The notes: generated by a model from the letters alone, not told the origin. Positions 9,516-19,190 are shown, counted from the first letter of the stretch. The stretch: 64,000 nucleotides of DNA from CAVVDY01 sp963815775 (GCA_963815775.1 CAWFIB010000021.1:310001-374000); one strand, 5' to 3'. Made by a program: numbers and translations.

Positions 9516-9950
9516 TTATTCGTGGTGGAACCAGGGGTGCGTGATCAGCTCCGCGGCGACCAGCACCAGGGTGAGAATCGCGAGCGAGAACTCCAGAATC
9601 CGCCGCCTTCTTTGCGACGGGGTGAAAGCCTGAATCCTCCACGCTGCCGAAGGATTGCTGCGCAGGCGCTGTTCATTCCAGAGAAGAAGTATCGTCAGCA
9701 GCGCACCCGCCGTGCCCACGCTAAGAAACGGAATGCGCAGTGCCTCGCGATGAAAGCCGGTGGCTGGGCCGCTGGCCACGATCAGCGAACTCAGTCCAAT
9801 CGCGACGCGCACGCCACTTAGCCCGACGGCAGCGACACATAGACTCTCAGCGGCCGCCAGCGCAAGCGCTCCCCAGGCTAACGCGATGCGTCCGATACTG
9901 CGGCGTTGGCCGGCCGACGGCAGCTCTGATTCGTGCTCCGGTTGCGTCAT
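9516..9950 (-). CDS. Small hypothetical membrane protein
   Basis: A 144-aa protein with about four hydrophobic segments (roughly residues 22-42, 47-65, 75-95 and 122-140), starting at the ATG MTQPEHES; the frame extends upstream to 10004 but the added residues look unlike a real N terminus. I do not recognise a family. The spread of hydrophobic and basic residues (RRRRILEF before the last segment) fits an inner-membrane protein. It lies downstream of mdh on the same strand, about 100 bp after the mdh stop codon, and could be cotranscribed. Confidence 0.6.
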   Translation of the reverse strand: MTQPEHESELPSAGQRRSIGRIALAWGALALAAAESLCVAAVGLSGVRVAIGLSSLIVASGPATGFHREALRIPFLSVGTAGALLTILLLWNEQRLRSNPSAAWRIQAFTPSQRRRRILEFSLAILTLVLVAAELITHPWFHHE

Positions 9951-10052
9951 TGCCTCGCAGAAATCATAGCAGCGGGCGCGGTACGCTTGCGGAAACCGCA
10001 GCAAAGAAAAATCCCGCCTCGCAAGACGGGATTAGATGGCTGAAGAAACGTT

Positions 10053-10979
10053 CTAGACGCCGATCACGCCGACCAACTCTTTGACCGCATCGGCGCTCTT
10101 CTGCAGCGCTGCCTGCTCGTCAGGCGTGAGCTTGATCTGAATGATGTCCTCGATGCCGCGCGCTCCCAGTTTGCAGGGAACGCCGACAAACAATCCGCTG
10201 ATGCCGTATTCGCCCTCCAGATATGCCGCGCAAGGCACGATCTTCTTCTTGTCTTTCAGGATCGCCTCCACCATCTCGGTGACGGCAGCCGATGGCGCAT
10301 AGTAAGCGCTGCCGGTCTTCAGGTGCTTCACGATCTCGGCGCCGCCATCGCGCGTGCGCTGCACCAGTTGCTCCAGACGCGTGGGCTCGATGAGTTCGGT
10401 AATCGGAATGCCGGCAACCGTGGAGTAGCGCGGCAGCGGAACCATGGTGTCGCCATGGCCGCCCAGCACGAAGGCGGTAACGTTTTCCACCGATACCTTC
10501 AGTTCCATGGCAATGAAGGCGCGGAAGCGGGCGGAATCCAGCACCCCGGCCATGCCGATGACCCGGTTGCGGGAGAAGCCGCTCTGCTTGAATGCCGCCT
10601 GCGCCATGGCGTCCAGCGGATTAGAGACAATGATGAGGATGCAGTTCGGCGAGTACTGCACCACCTTTCCCACCACATCGCTCATGATCTTGTAGTTGGT
10701 GTTGAGCAGGTCGTCGCGGCTCATTCCCGGCTTGCGCGGGATGCCCGCCGTAATTACCACAATGTCAGAGTTCGCGGTGTCGGCATAGTCGTTAGTGCCT
10801 ACAACGTAGGAGTCCCGCTTTTCGATAGGCATGGCCTCGAGCAGATCGAGACCCTTACCCTGTGGGACACCTTCGATAATGTCGATTAAAACGACATCAG
10901 CGAGCTCCTTAGCCGCCATCCAGTGCGCGGCAGTAGCACCAACATTGCCAGAACCGACTACAGTTACCTTCTTACGCAT
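10053..10979 (-). CDS. mdh: Malate dehydrogenase
   Basis: NAD-dependent malate dehydrogenase of the LDH-like class (308 aa), oxidising malate to oxaloacetate in the TCA cycle. The Rossmann motif GSGNVGATAA is at residues 8-17, and the acidic residue after strand 2 (VLIDI) indicates NAD rather than NADP. Substrate arginines sit in GIPRKPGMSR, and the catalytic histidine in GGHGDTMVPL. The start has GGAGGT about 12 bases upstream. It is downstream of icd on the same strand, separated only by a gene relic, so two TCA enzymes sit together. Confidence 0.96.
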   Translation of the reverse strand: MRKKVTVVGSGNVGATAAHWMAAKELADVVLIDIIEGVPQGKGLDLLEAMPIEKRDSYVVGTNDYADTANSDIVVITAGIPRKPGMSRDDLLNTNYKIMSDVVGKVVQYSPNCILIIVSNPLDAMAQAAFKQSGFSRNRVIGMAGVLDSARFRAFIAMELKVSVENVTAFVLGGHGDTMVPLPRYSTVAGIPITELIEPTRLEQLVQRTRDGGAEIVKHLKTGSAYYAPSAAVTEMVEAILKDKKKIVPCAAYLEGEYGISGLFVGVPCKLGARGIEDIIQIKLTPDEQAALQKSADAVKELVGVIGV

Positions 10980-11253
10980 AAGTTCTTGTGAACCTCCAGG
11001 TATATGATGACGGCATAAATCCAGCGCTTGACCGCTTGCTTCTGGTAAAACACAGTTTGGAATCTACGCGGCTCCTGCGTACTTCGTCGGGATTTTCCGG
11101 AGCTGTCTTCACCTCTGCTTCACGTCGGGCCATGACGGGATGCTTCAACGTTGTAATGAGTTCCCATCGTTCGTGCGTTACCCGAACACGAAAGCCCAGA
11201 GCGGTTTTGACTTCAAACAGTGCTCCGGTTTGCGGTGCCACTTCAGTGCGCAC
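10972..11253 (-). pseudogene. Frameshifted relic of a small conserved protein
   Basis: Frame from a GTG at 11253, giving RVTHERWELITTLKHPVMARREAEV then NPDEVRRSRVDSK, which I recognise as the first half of a small bacterial family of the form 'HI..HPE...V...L.DPDEVRRS....V.LFYR......C.VVK'. After VDSK the reading frame turns to nonsense, but the other frame continues the family pattern as VFYQKQAVKRWIYAVI. A single-base shift near 11051 therefore broke it. The C-terminal end is missing too, running into the mdh leader. It lies in the gap between icd and mdh and contributes no product. I cannot name the family with certainty. Confidence 0.6.
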
Positions 11254-12673
11254 CTACTGCGACCATCGCGTGCATGTTCTGAATGATGTGGGTTGCGAAC
11301 TCGCTGGTCTTCACTTTGGTCGCGCCCTCCAGCATGCGCTCGAAGTCGTAGGTGACCTTCTTCTCCTGGATGGTGCGCTCTATCGAGTCCTCGATCAGCC
11401 GCGCTGCCTCGCTCCAGCCCATGAAGTCGAACATCATGACCCCCGACAACATGACCGAGCCGGGATTAATGACGTCCTTGTCCGCATATTTCGGTGCGGT
11501 CCCGTGGGTGGCCTCGAAGATGGCGTGCTGGTCGCCGATGTTCGCGCCGGGAGCGATGCCCAGCCCGCCAACCTGCGCTGCGGCTGCATCGGAGATGTAG
11601 TCGCCATTCAGATTGGGCGTTGCCAGAACCGCGTATTCATCCGGCCGCGTGACAATCTGCTGGAAGATGCTGTCGGCGATGCGGTCGTTGACCATCAGCT
11701 TCGACTTCCACTTGCCCTTGCCGTGGGTGGCGTAGATGCTGTCGAGCACGCCCTTGACCTCGCGATGAAGCTGCTCGCGGAAATCAGGGGCAGCGAACTC
11801 CAGACCGGGCTCGACCATCTTGGCGTTCTCTTCGATCGAGAGGCCTTCGTGGCGGTCCAGATTGTCGATGATCCAGCTTTCACGCTCGGTCACTACCAGG
11901 TCGCGGAACTCCTGCGTGGCCAGCTCGTAGCCCCACTCGCGGAAGGCGCCTTCGGTGAACTTCTGGATATTGCCCTTGTGCACCAGCGTGACTGATTTGA
12001 GTTTGTTCTTCAGCGCATACTCAATCGCCATGCGCACCAGGCGTTTGGTCCCGGTGATCGACATCGGTTTGATGCCGATGCCGGAGTCTTCGCGCACATG
12101 CTTATTGGTCCCCGCCAGCATCTCGGTGTTGAGGAAGTCGATCAGCTTCTTCGCCTCCGCCGTGCCTTCCTTCCATTCGATGCCGGCATAAACGTCTTCC
12201 GTGTTCTCGCGGTAAATGACGATGTTCATGCGCTCGGGATGCTTCACCGGCGACGGGATGCCCTGGTAGTACTTCACCGGGCGGACGCAAGCGTAGAGGT
12301 CGAGGATCTGCCGCAGGGCAACATTCAGCGAGCGAATGCCGCCACCGACCGGCGTGGTCAGCGGGCCTTTGATTCCGACCCGCAGCTCGCGAAACGCATC
12401 GACGGTGTCGTCGGGCATCCAGGTGTTGAAGCGGTGCATGGCCTTCTCGCCGGCAAAAACTTCGTACCAGGCGACTTTGCGCTTTCCCTCGTAGGCTATC
12501 TCGACCGCCGCGTCAAACACACGTACCGACGCCTTCCAGATGTCGCGTCCGGTTCCGTCACCCTCGATGAAAGGGATGATGGGGTTGTGTGGGATGACGA
12601 ACTTGCCGTCGCGATAAGTGATCTTGCTTCCGGTTGAGGGCAGAGGGATGCCGTTAAAGGACAGGGACGACAT
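11243..12673 (-). CDS. icd: NADP-dependent isocitrate dehydrogenase
   Basis: Homodimeric isocitrate dehydrogenase (476 aa) converting isocitrate to 2-oxoglutarate in the TCA cycle. The substrate-binding block PVGGGIRSLNVALRQ contains the serine that is phosphorylated in E. coli; NIVIYRENTEDVYAGIEW, GIGIKPMSITGTKRLVR and THGTAPKYADKD follow in the standard order. It is about 60 residues longer than the E. coli enzyme, mainly through an insert after the ESWIIDNLDRHEG region and at the C terminus. GGAGG lies six bases before the ATG. Divergent from the formate dehydrogenase operon. Confidence 0.95.
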   Translation of the reverse strand: MSSLSFNGIPLPSTGSKITYRDGKFVIPHNPIIPFIEGDGTGRDIWKASVRVFDAAVEIAYEGKRKVAWYEVFAGEKAMHRFNTWMPDDTVDAFRELRVGIKGPLTTPVGGGIRSLNVALRQILDLYACVRPVKYYQGIPSPVKHPERMNIVIYRENTEDVYAGIEWKEGTAEAKKLIDFLNTEMLAGTNKHVREDSGIGIKPMSITGTKRLVRMAIEYALKNKLKSVTLVHKGNIQKFTEGAFREWGYELATQEFRDLVVTERESWIIDNLDRHEGLSIEENAKMVEPGLEFAAPDFREQLHREVKGVLDSIYATHGKGKWKSKLMVNDRIADSIFQQIVTRPDEYAVLATPNLNGDYISDAAAAQVGGLGIAPGANIGDQHAIFEATHGTAPKYADKDVINPGSVMLSGVMMFDFMGWSEAARLIEDSIERTIQEKKVTYDFERMLEGATKVKTSEFATHIIQNMHAMVAVGAH

Positions 12674-13017
12674 AAATACCTCCAGAATAAAAGCCCGACG
12701 CCTATCTCTCTAGGCCGAGCTTGCTGTTGCTCAAAATCTTACGCTATCACCCGAAAGTGGGCGGCAGCAATGCAATCGTAGGGAGAATGCGTCACCGAGG
12801 TCTGTGACATGTGTCGCTGAGGCAGGTGACAAGGCAGTGTTACCGCGCTATTTCCCCCATGTGCCGAAGGTCTGCGGCGGTCAATTGATGAGCAGGTTTT
12901 CCTTGCCGGACGCTCCTCGTCCGCATGCAACGCCTGCCTGACTTTGTCACTCACATGAGTGGGCCAAATCACAGGCGACCGTTTATTCTGTCTGTCATTC
13001 CCAAATTGAGGAGTGGG
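12674..13017. other. Divergent intergenic region icd / formate dehydrogenase
   Basis: This 344-base gap must hold the promoters of both icd and the formate dehydrogenase operon. The frame of the dehydrogenase is open back to 12925, but the region before 13018 has no ribosome site and no family resemblance. A GTGAC-rich stretch around 12790-12832 is noticeable, yet I cannot assign an operator or a sigma factor to it. Confidence 0.4.
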
Positions 13018-16000
13018 ATGCTAAGGGAACTAATTGAGCGCTGGCCGCTCATTCGCCAGCTCCGCACCGGCGCCGACGGCACCGGGGCTGAGGCGATGAG
13101 TGAACGTACCAGGAACCTGTTGCCCAAAAACCAGGATGCCGCAGTCACCCGGGCCATGTGCCCGTACTGCGGTGTGGGCTGCGGACAATTGATCTTTCAC
13201 CGGCATGGCGAACTGCTCTCCATCGAGGGGGATCCGGCATCGCCCATTTCGCGCGGCCATCTTTGTCCCAAGGGCGCAGACACCCACGAACTGCACACCC
13301 ATGCCAACCGGCTGATGACGGTCAAGCATCGCCGCCCTTTTTCTACGCAATGGGAAGAGATGGACCTGGAGGCGGCGATGGACCGTGTCGCCGACCTGGT
13401 GTGGGAGAGCCGCGATCGCAGCTTTGTCGAAAAGCAGGACGGCGAAACCGTAATGCAGACTACCGCCATCGCTCACCTTGGCGGCGCTACGCTCGACAAC
13501 GAAGAAAACTACCTTATCAAGAAGCTTTTCACTGCAGGCTTGGGCATGGTTTGCGTCAGCAACCAGGCCCGTATATGACACAGCTCCACGGTGCCCGGTC
13601 TGGGCACCTCCTTCGGACGCGGCGGAGCCACTACCGCACAGCAGGACCTGGCCAACGCGGATGCCATTCTGATCATGGGCTCGAGCATGGCCGAGAACCA
13701 CCCCGTCGGCTTCCAGTGGGTGGTGGAGGCGCGCGAGCGTGGCGCGACCATCATTCACGTTGACCCGCGCTTCACCCGCACTTCGGCGATGGCCGACATC
13801 TGGGTGCCGTTGCGTGCCGGCACCGACATCTTGTTCCTCGGCGGATTGATCCACTACGTTCTGGAGAATGACAAGTGGTTCCACGAGTACGTTGAGCACT
13901 ACACCAACGCCCCTATGCTGGTTTGCCACGAGTATCGCGATACCGAGGACCTCGGCGGGCTGTTCTCCGGCTGGGACGAGCTGCACAAAAAGTACTCGCC
14001 GGAAACCTGGCTGTATCAGGGTGAGGATGGAGAGGATTCGAATCCGGACGGGCACGGCCACCCCGGCCATGAAGAAGCCGAGGGTGGCCACGGCAAGGAC
14101 CGCGGTGGTGAAGCGGGGAAGACCTCACACTATCGGGCTGATCCCACATTGCGGGACCCGCATTGCGTATTCCAGATTCTGAAGCGACACTTCGCGCGTT
14201 ATACGCCTGAGCTGATTGAACGCCACGCCGGCGTTCCCCAGGAGTTGTTCCTGAAAGTGGCGGAAGCGTTCTGCAATGCGTCAGGGCCGGAGAAGACGGC
14301 AGCTATCTGCTACGCTGTGGGATGGACCCAGCATTCCAAAGGCGTGCAGATCATACGCTCGGCTGCGATCCTGCAAACCCTGCTGGGCAACATCGGCCGT
14401 CCCGGCGGAGGCATTCTGGCCCTTCGCGGACACGCGTCGATTCAGGGTTCCACCGATATTCCCACATTGTATGACATCCTGCCCGGCTATCTCCCAATGC
14501 CTTTTTTCGAGGCGGATGCCAACCATCTGCAAGCCTATCTTCAGAAGCACACTGCGGCCGCTGGCTTATGGAGTAACTTCCCGAAATACGTCGTCAGCCT
14601 GCTGAAGGCCTATTACGGCGAGAATGCCACCAGCGACAACAACTGGGGCTTCGATTATCTGCCGCGAGTCACCGGCGACCACTCACAATTCGGGTACTGG
14701 CTCCAGATGGCCGATGGCAAGCTCGACGGCCTGTTCATCATGGGACAAAATCCGGCGGTCGGCGCGTCAAACGGGCGTTTGCAACGCACCGCACTCTCGA
14801 AGTTGAGATGGCTGGTGGTGCGCGACCTGGTGGAAACCGAGAGCGCCTCGTGGTGGTACAACTCGCCCGAGGTCGATCGCGGCGAGTTGCGCCCGGAAGA
14901 GATCGCCACCGAGGTCTTCCTCTTCCCCGCCGCGGGCTCGGCCGAGAAAGCGGGCAGCCAGACCAACACCCAGCGTCTGGTGCAGTACCGCGAGCAGGCG
15001 GTGAGTCCCCCCGGGGATGCGCGTAGCGAGAGTTGGTTCATCCACCACCTGGCGCGACGCTTGAAGGCGAAGGCCGCAGCCGACCCCAATCCTAGAAACG
15101 CAGCCCTCAACGCGCTCGCCTGGCCGTACAAGACACATGGCATTCACCATGAGCCCAATGTCCGCGAAGTGCTGATGGAGATCAATGGCCGCAACTTGAG
15201 CACCGGCGAGCAGCTCAAGAGCTACAAGGAGCTGAAGCAGGACGGCTCGACGGCCTGCGGCTGCTGGATCTACTGCGGCATCCATCCCGGCGAGCATGAA
15301 AACGTCGCCAACCAGCGCGAGCCCGTCGACTACCTGGGTCACGGCTGGGGCTTCGCCTGGCCCAACGATGTGCGCATCTTGTATAACCGTGCCTCGGCCC
15401 GTCCCGACGGAAAGCCCTGGAGCGAGCGCAAAAAGCTCGTCTGGTGGGACGAGGACAAGCGCGAGTGGACCGGCTTCGACCGTCCCGACTTCGACCAGCA
15501 CAAGCCGCCCGATTATCGCCCGCCGGAGGGAGCAAGGGGCATGGACGGCATCGCCGGCGACAAGCCATTCCTGCTGCATCCCGATGGCGTGGCCTGGCTT
15601 TACGTCACCAGCGGATTGAAAGATGGTCCCTTGCCGACGCACTACGAGCCACTCGAGTCGCTGTTCGGCAATGTGCTCTATCCCGAGCACAACACCAATC
15701 CTCCGGCCGACAAAAAAGTTCGCCCCGACAACCAGTACGCGAGTTTTGACGATGAGCGCTTTCCCTTGATACTCACGACCTATCGCTTGACCGAGCACCA
15801 CACCGCGGGCGGAATGTCTCGCCAGCTTCCACATCTGGCCGAGCTTCAGCCCGAGTTGTTCTGCGAAGTTTCGCCCGAGCTGGCGGCCGACCGCGAACTG
15901 GAACACGGAGGCTGGGCGACGATCATGACGCCGCGCGGCCTGGTGGAGGCGCGAGTGCTCGTTACCCCACGCATGCGCCCGCTGTGGGTGGAAGGGCGCA

Positions 16001-16209
16001 CCGTCCACCAAATTGGCCTTCCTTACCACTGGGGCTACAACGGGCTGGTAAAAGGCGATGTCACCAATGATCTGCTGGTAATTTCACAAGAACCTAACGT
16101 CCGCATCATGGAAACCAAGGCGCTGGTCTGCGACATCGAACCCGGACGGCGCCGGCGTGGACCCGCGGCGCTGGAACAATGGAGAGAACATACGGAGCAG
16201 CCGGCATGA
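13018..16209 (+). CDS. fdhA: Formate dehydrogenase catalytic subunit, selenoprotein (TGA-Sec)
   Basis: Molybdenum/tungsten bis-MGD formate dehydrogenase alpha subunit, oxidising formate to CO2. Residue count is 1063 including selenocysteine. The [4Fe-4S] cysteines are CPYCGVGC at 48-55 plus C in GHLCPKGAD. The in-frame TGA at 13576-13578 is residue 187 in the context QARI-U-HSSTVPGL, the exact place of catalytic Sec followed by the conserved His in this family; the frame simply continues after it. A hairpin follows directly. The ATG at 13018 has GAGGAG four bases upstream. No twin-arginine signal is present, and a Gly/His/Asp-rich insert sits at about residues 340-365, both familiar from the actinobacterial-type FDH. 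Overlaps the beta subunit gene (ATGA). Confidence 0.93.
13576..13608 (+). promoter_or_regulatory. Selenocysteine TGA and bacterial SECIS hairpin of fdhA
   Basis: The TGA (13576-13578) is followed by a perfect 7-bp stem, GGTGCCC (13590-13596) and GGGCACC (13602-13608), closed by the loop GGTCT. The loop begins 18 bases after the TGA. E. coli fdhF and fdnG carry GGTCT in the same position, where SelB binds. This makes Sec insertion the only sensible reading of the stop codon. Confidence 0.9.
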
Positions 16210-16991
16210 GCACAACCACCGCATTCTTCACCGACTCGACCTTGTGCATCGGCTGCAAGGCCTGTGAGGTTGCCTGCAAGGAATGGAACGATATTGCCGA
16301 TGACGGCTTGCAATGGACCGGATACTCCTACGACAACACCGGCTCGGTTGGCCACTCAACCTGGCGGCACGTGAAGTTCGTCGAGCATGCTCCCGAAGCT
16401 GGACTCGGCGGCAATGATCCCGAGCTGTCGTCGTGGGTGTTTTCCTCCGACGTCTGCAAGCATTGCGAGGCGGCGGGCTGTCTGGAAGCCTGTCCGACCG
16501 GCGCCATTGTGCGCACCGAGTTTGGCGGCGTCTTCGTGCAGCCTGACATTTGCAATGGCTGCTCATACTGCGTGGTCGCTTGTCCGTTCGGCGTGGTGCA
16601 GCGCAATAAGGAGGACGGACGCGCTTTCAAATGCACCTTCTGCTACGACCGGCAGAAGGTCGGACTGCATCCCGCATGCGCCAAAGCTTGCCCGACCGAG
16701 TCCATCAAGTTCGGACCCATCGAGCAAATGCAACTCGTCGCGCAGGAGCGCGTGGAAGAGTTGCAGGCGCGAGGCATGGACGATGCCTGTGTCTACGATC
16801 CGACGTACACCAGCGTTGGCGGCACACACGCATTGTTTCTGGTGCGCGGTGATCCCAGGCAGTACAACCTGCCACCCAATCCCGAGATTCCGACCATCTA
16901 CAACAAGACTGGTTGGAGGAGCTCGGCGGTAGCGGCAGGACTGCTGCTGGTCGGCAGCCTGTTCGCCTTTCTGGGGAGCGCCAAACGATGA
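16206..16991 (+). CDS. fdhB: Formate dehydrogenase iron-sulfur (beta) subunit
   Basis: Ferredoxin-type electron-transfer subunit, 261 aa, passing electrons from the catalytic subunit to the membrane anchor. Four cysteine clusters for [4Fe-4S] centres are visible: CIGCKACEVAC (about residues 15-25), CKHCEAAGCLEAC, CNGCSYCVVAC and CTFCYDRQ followed by CAKAC. A hydrophobic tail of about 20 residues near the C terminus (AVAAGLLLVGSLFAF) probably tethers it to the membrane. The ATG at 16206 overlaps the fdhA stop as ATGA; the frame is open upstream to 16179 without a better start. Confidence 0.95.
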   Translation: MSTTTAFFTDSTLCIGCKACEVACKEWNDIADDGLQWTGYSYDNTGSVGHSTWRHVKFVEHAPEAGLGGNDPELSSWVFSSDVCKHCEAAGCLEACPTGAIVRTEFGGVFVQPDICNGCSYCVVACPFGVVQRNKEDGRAFKCTFCYDRQKVGLHPACAKACPTESIKFGPIEQMQLVAQERVEELQARGMDDACVYDPTYTSVGGTHALFLVRGDPRQYNLPPNPEIPTIYNKTGWRSSAVAAGLLLVGSLFAFLGSAKR

Positions 16992-18028
16992 GCAGCCCGC
17001 CCTATGAACATCCCATATCGGAGCATCCGGACTCGGCGCGTGAGCAGCGCCTGATCGAGATTCGCCGCGAAGCCGAGCGCGGGGGGCGCATCGAGTCCCC
17101 GGGCGTTCGCCTCCCCGGTGCGCCGTTTCCTGTCGCCTCTCCTGAAACCGGATACTACGGAGTTCCTCTGCTGAAGGAGCCGCAGTGGAGCTGGGAGATT
17201 CCTCCGTACTTCTTCGTCGGCGGGGCTGCGGGATCGGCCGCTGTGGTGGGCGCCATCGCTCGCTGGATCGGCCGCGATGCGAAGCTTGCCCGCGATTGCC
17301 GCTTCCTCGCCGCGACTGGGGCTGCCGTCTCCAGCGTCCTGTTGATCTCTGACCTCGGGCGGCCGGAGCGCTTCCTCGCCATGCTGCGGGTCTTCAAGCC
17401 GCAGAGTCCCATGTCGATGGGCGCCTGGACACTGGCGGCCTTCGGCAGCTTCTCCGGCGCAGCCGCTTTCGCAGAGATCGCTTCCCAGCGCTTTGGCTTT
17501 CCGGTGCGCGTGCTCGGCAATCTGGCGGAAGCATTCTCGGCCGCTGCCGGACTGCCGTTTTCCAACTACACCGGTGTGCTCATCGGCGCCACTGCAATAC
17601 CGGTCTGGAATGAGCACGTCGGCAGCTTGCCGATTCATTTCGGCATGTCGGGGCTGAACTCCGCAGTCGGCATTCTGGAGCTGATGGGGCACAAGAATCC
17701 CGCGCTCAATACTCTGGGCATGGGTGCCGCGGCCATTGAGACGCTCGAGGGCTTTAACATTGAGAGCTCACACCAGCCGGCGGCCGAGCCGCTGAAGCGC
17801 GGAACGAGCGGCTTCATCACCCGCATGGGCGGGGTCCTGAGCGGCCCGGTGCCACTGGCGCTGCGCGTTGCGGCAGCAATCGCCGGCCCGCGGCGCTCAA
17901 CCCGGCTGAGGAAGGCTGCAGCGGTTTCCAGCATCGTGGGATCAATGCTCACGCGCGTTGCCTGGATGCACGCCGGACACGTCTCCGCGCGCGACTGGCG
18001 CCTGCCGTTGGAGATTCCGAACCAGTAA
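16988..18028 (+). CDS. nrfD: NrfD/PsrC-type membrane subunit of formate dehydrogenase
   Basis: Polytopic membrane protein (346 aa) of the NrfD/polysulfide-reductase C family, which hands electrons to quinone without haem. After a hydrophilic N-terminal stretch of about 65 residues, hydrophobic helices follow, with the family features YFFVGGAAGSAA, LISDLGRPERFLAMLRVF and PMSMGAWTL. ATG at 16988 overlaps the fdhB stop. It replaces the cytochrome b subunit (FdnI) used by E. coli, so the complex probably links formate oxidation to the quinone pool. The operon ends here; no FdhD or FdhE accessory gene is in the window. Confidence 0.9.
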   Translation: MSSPPYEHPISEHPDSAREQRLIEIRREAERGGRIESPGVRLPGAPFPVASPETGYYGVPLLKEPQWSWEIPPYFFVGGAAGSAAVVGAIARWIGRDAKLARDCRFLAATGAAVSSVLLISDLGRPERFLAMLRVFKPQSPMSMGAWTLAAFGSFSGAAAFAEIASQRFGFPVRVLGNLAEAFSAAAGLPFSNYTGVLIGATAIPVWNEHVGSLPIHFGMSGLNSAVGILELMGHKNPALNTLGMGAAAIETLEGFNIESSHQPAAEPLKRGTSGFITRMGGVLSGPVPLALRVAAAIAGPRRSTRLRKAAAVSSIVGSMLTRVAWMHAGHVSARDWRLPLEIPNQ

Positions 18029-18290
18029 CTTCAAGCTCTCTCATAAATCTGTTTTGAAAGGGCACGGCTTTAGCCGTGCCGTACCGGGCTTTGAAAAATG
18101 CGGGGCTTTAGCCCCTGAGGGCTTCAGGTTCGCTATTGATGAGATAGGTTCTTGCAACAGCCTGCACGGAGGGGGCGAACATTCACTGCAGCAAAGCAGT
18201 CCCTTCCCCACGCTGTATCCTTATTGCTGCGGGTCATTCTCCGATCCTGAGCAGTCATCGTGTTGCTTACTAGATAGAGTAGAGAGAGCA
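18029..18290. repeat. Interspersed palindrome, gamma type
   Basis: Two hairpins dominate the gap before galU: GGCACGGCTTTAGCCGTGCC at 18061-18080 and GGGGCTTTAGCCCC at 18102-18115. Order, spacing and apex (CTTTAG) match the units at 21584-21636 and 24271-24323. Flanking CTCTCATAAAT and the inverse ATTGATGAGA (about 18038-18148) are a weak terminal repeat. No gene is seen here. Confidence 0.65.
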
Positions 18291-19172
18291 ATGATGCCTA
18301 AGAAAGTCCGTAAAGCAGTGTTTCCCGCCGCCGGTCTCGGCACCCGTTTTCTTCCCGCTACCAAAGCCCAGCCCAAAGAGATGCTGCCGCTGGTGGACAA
18401 GCCCATCATTCAGTACGGCGTCGAAGAGGCACTGGCTTCAGGCTGCGATCAGATCATCATCGTGACCGGCCGCGGTAAGACCGCCATTGAAGACTATTTC
18501 GATGTCAGCTACGAGCTGGAGAAGATGCTCGAGGAGCGCGGCAAGACCGATCTTCTGGAGCAGGTCCGCCAGATCTCCGACATGGTCCACATCGCCTACG
18601 TACGCCAAAAAGAGGCGCTGGGATTAGGTCACGCCGTGCTGATGGCCCGCGAGTTGGTGGGCGATGAACCCTTCGCCGTCATCCTTCCCGACGACGTGAT
18701 ACAAGCGCCGGTACCTTGCCTGAAGCAGATGATCGAGATCTACAACCAGACCGAATCTTCCGTGCTCGCCACTCAGCAGGTCGAGGGAGCGGCCATCTCC
18801 GCCTACGGAGTTCTCGATGCAAAGCCGACTGGCACCCATGATGGCCGCCTGTATGAAGTACGGAACCTGGTCGAGAAGCCCAAGCCCCAAGACGCGCCCT
18901 CGAATCTCGCCATCATTGGGCGCTACATTCTGACCCCGGCGATCTTTGACGTACTGCAAGCCACTGCTCTCGGCAAGGGTGGCGAACTCCAACTCACCGA
19001 TGGCCTGCGGCAATTGCTGAAACAGGAAAAAGTGTACGGCTTTACCTTCGAAGGCAAGCGCTACGACACCGGTGACAAGCTGGGCATGCTGAAAGCCACG
19101 GTCGAGTTTGCCCTGAAGCGGGACGACTTGGGCGGAGATTTCCGCAACTACTTGAAGACCCTCGATCTCTAG
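18291..19172 (+). CDS. galU: UTP-glucose-1-phosphate uridylyltransferase
   Basis: Forms UDP-glucose from UTP and glucose-1-phosphate, feeding envelope and storage polysaccharide synthesis. The 293-aa product starts with the nucleotide-binding AVFPAAGLGTRFLPATKAQPKEM and continues with DKPIIQYGVEEALASG, LGLGHAVLMA and the catalytic FAVILPDDVI; all in GalU order and at normal length. The frame is open 330 bases upstream into the repeat region, but AGAGAGAG precedes the ATG at 18291. It converges on the permease gene, with 18 bp between the stops. Confidence 0.96.
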   Translation: MMPKKVRKAVFPAAGLGTRFLPATKAQPKEMLPLVDKPIIQYGVEEALASGCDQIIIVTGRGKTAIEDYFDVSYELEKMLEERGKTDLLEQVRQISDMVHIAYVRQKEALGLGHAVLMARELVGDEPFAVILPDDVIQAPVPCLKQMIEIYNQTESSVLATQQVEGAAISAYGVLDAKPTGTHDGRLYEVRNLVEKPKPQDAPSNLAIIGRYILTPAIFDVLQATALGKGGELQLTDGLRQLLKQEKVYGFTFEGKRYDTGDKLGMLKATVEFALKRDDLGGDFRNYLKTLDL

Positions 19173-19190
19173 CGAGGTTCGCTCGAAGCC

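Noticed and set aside
12739..12972. Small minus-strand gene in the icd-fdhA gap
   Set aside because: The translation is Arg/His/Pro-rich with no ribosome site or family resemblance, and it would occupy the promoter region of both operons.
13030..14091. 353-codon minus-strand frame crossing the fdhA TGA
   Set aside because: It merely continues across because TGA has no meaning on that strand; the sense reading has the FDH motifs and a SECIS hairpin.
14767..16029. 420-codon antisense frame inside fdhA
   Set aside because: Explained by third-position GC bias of fdhA; the predicted protein lacks any recognisable motif.
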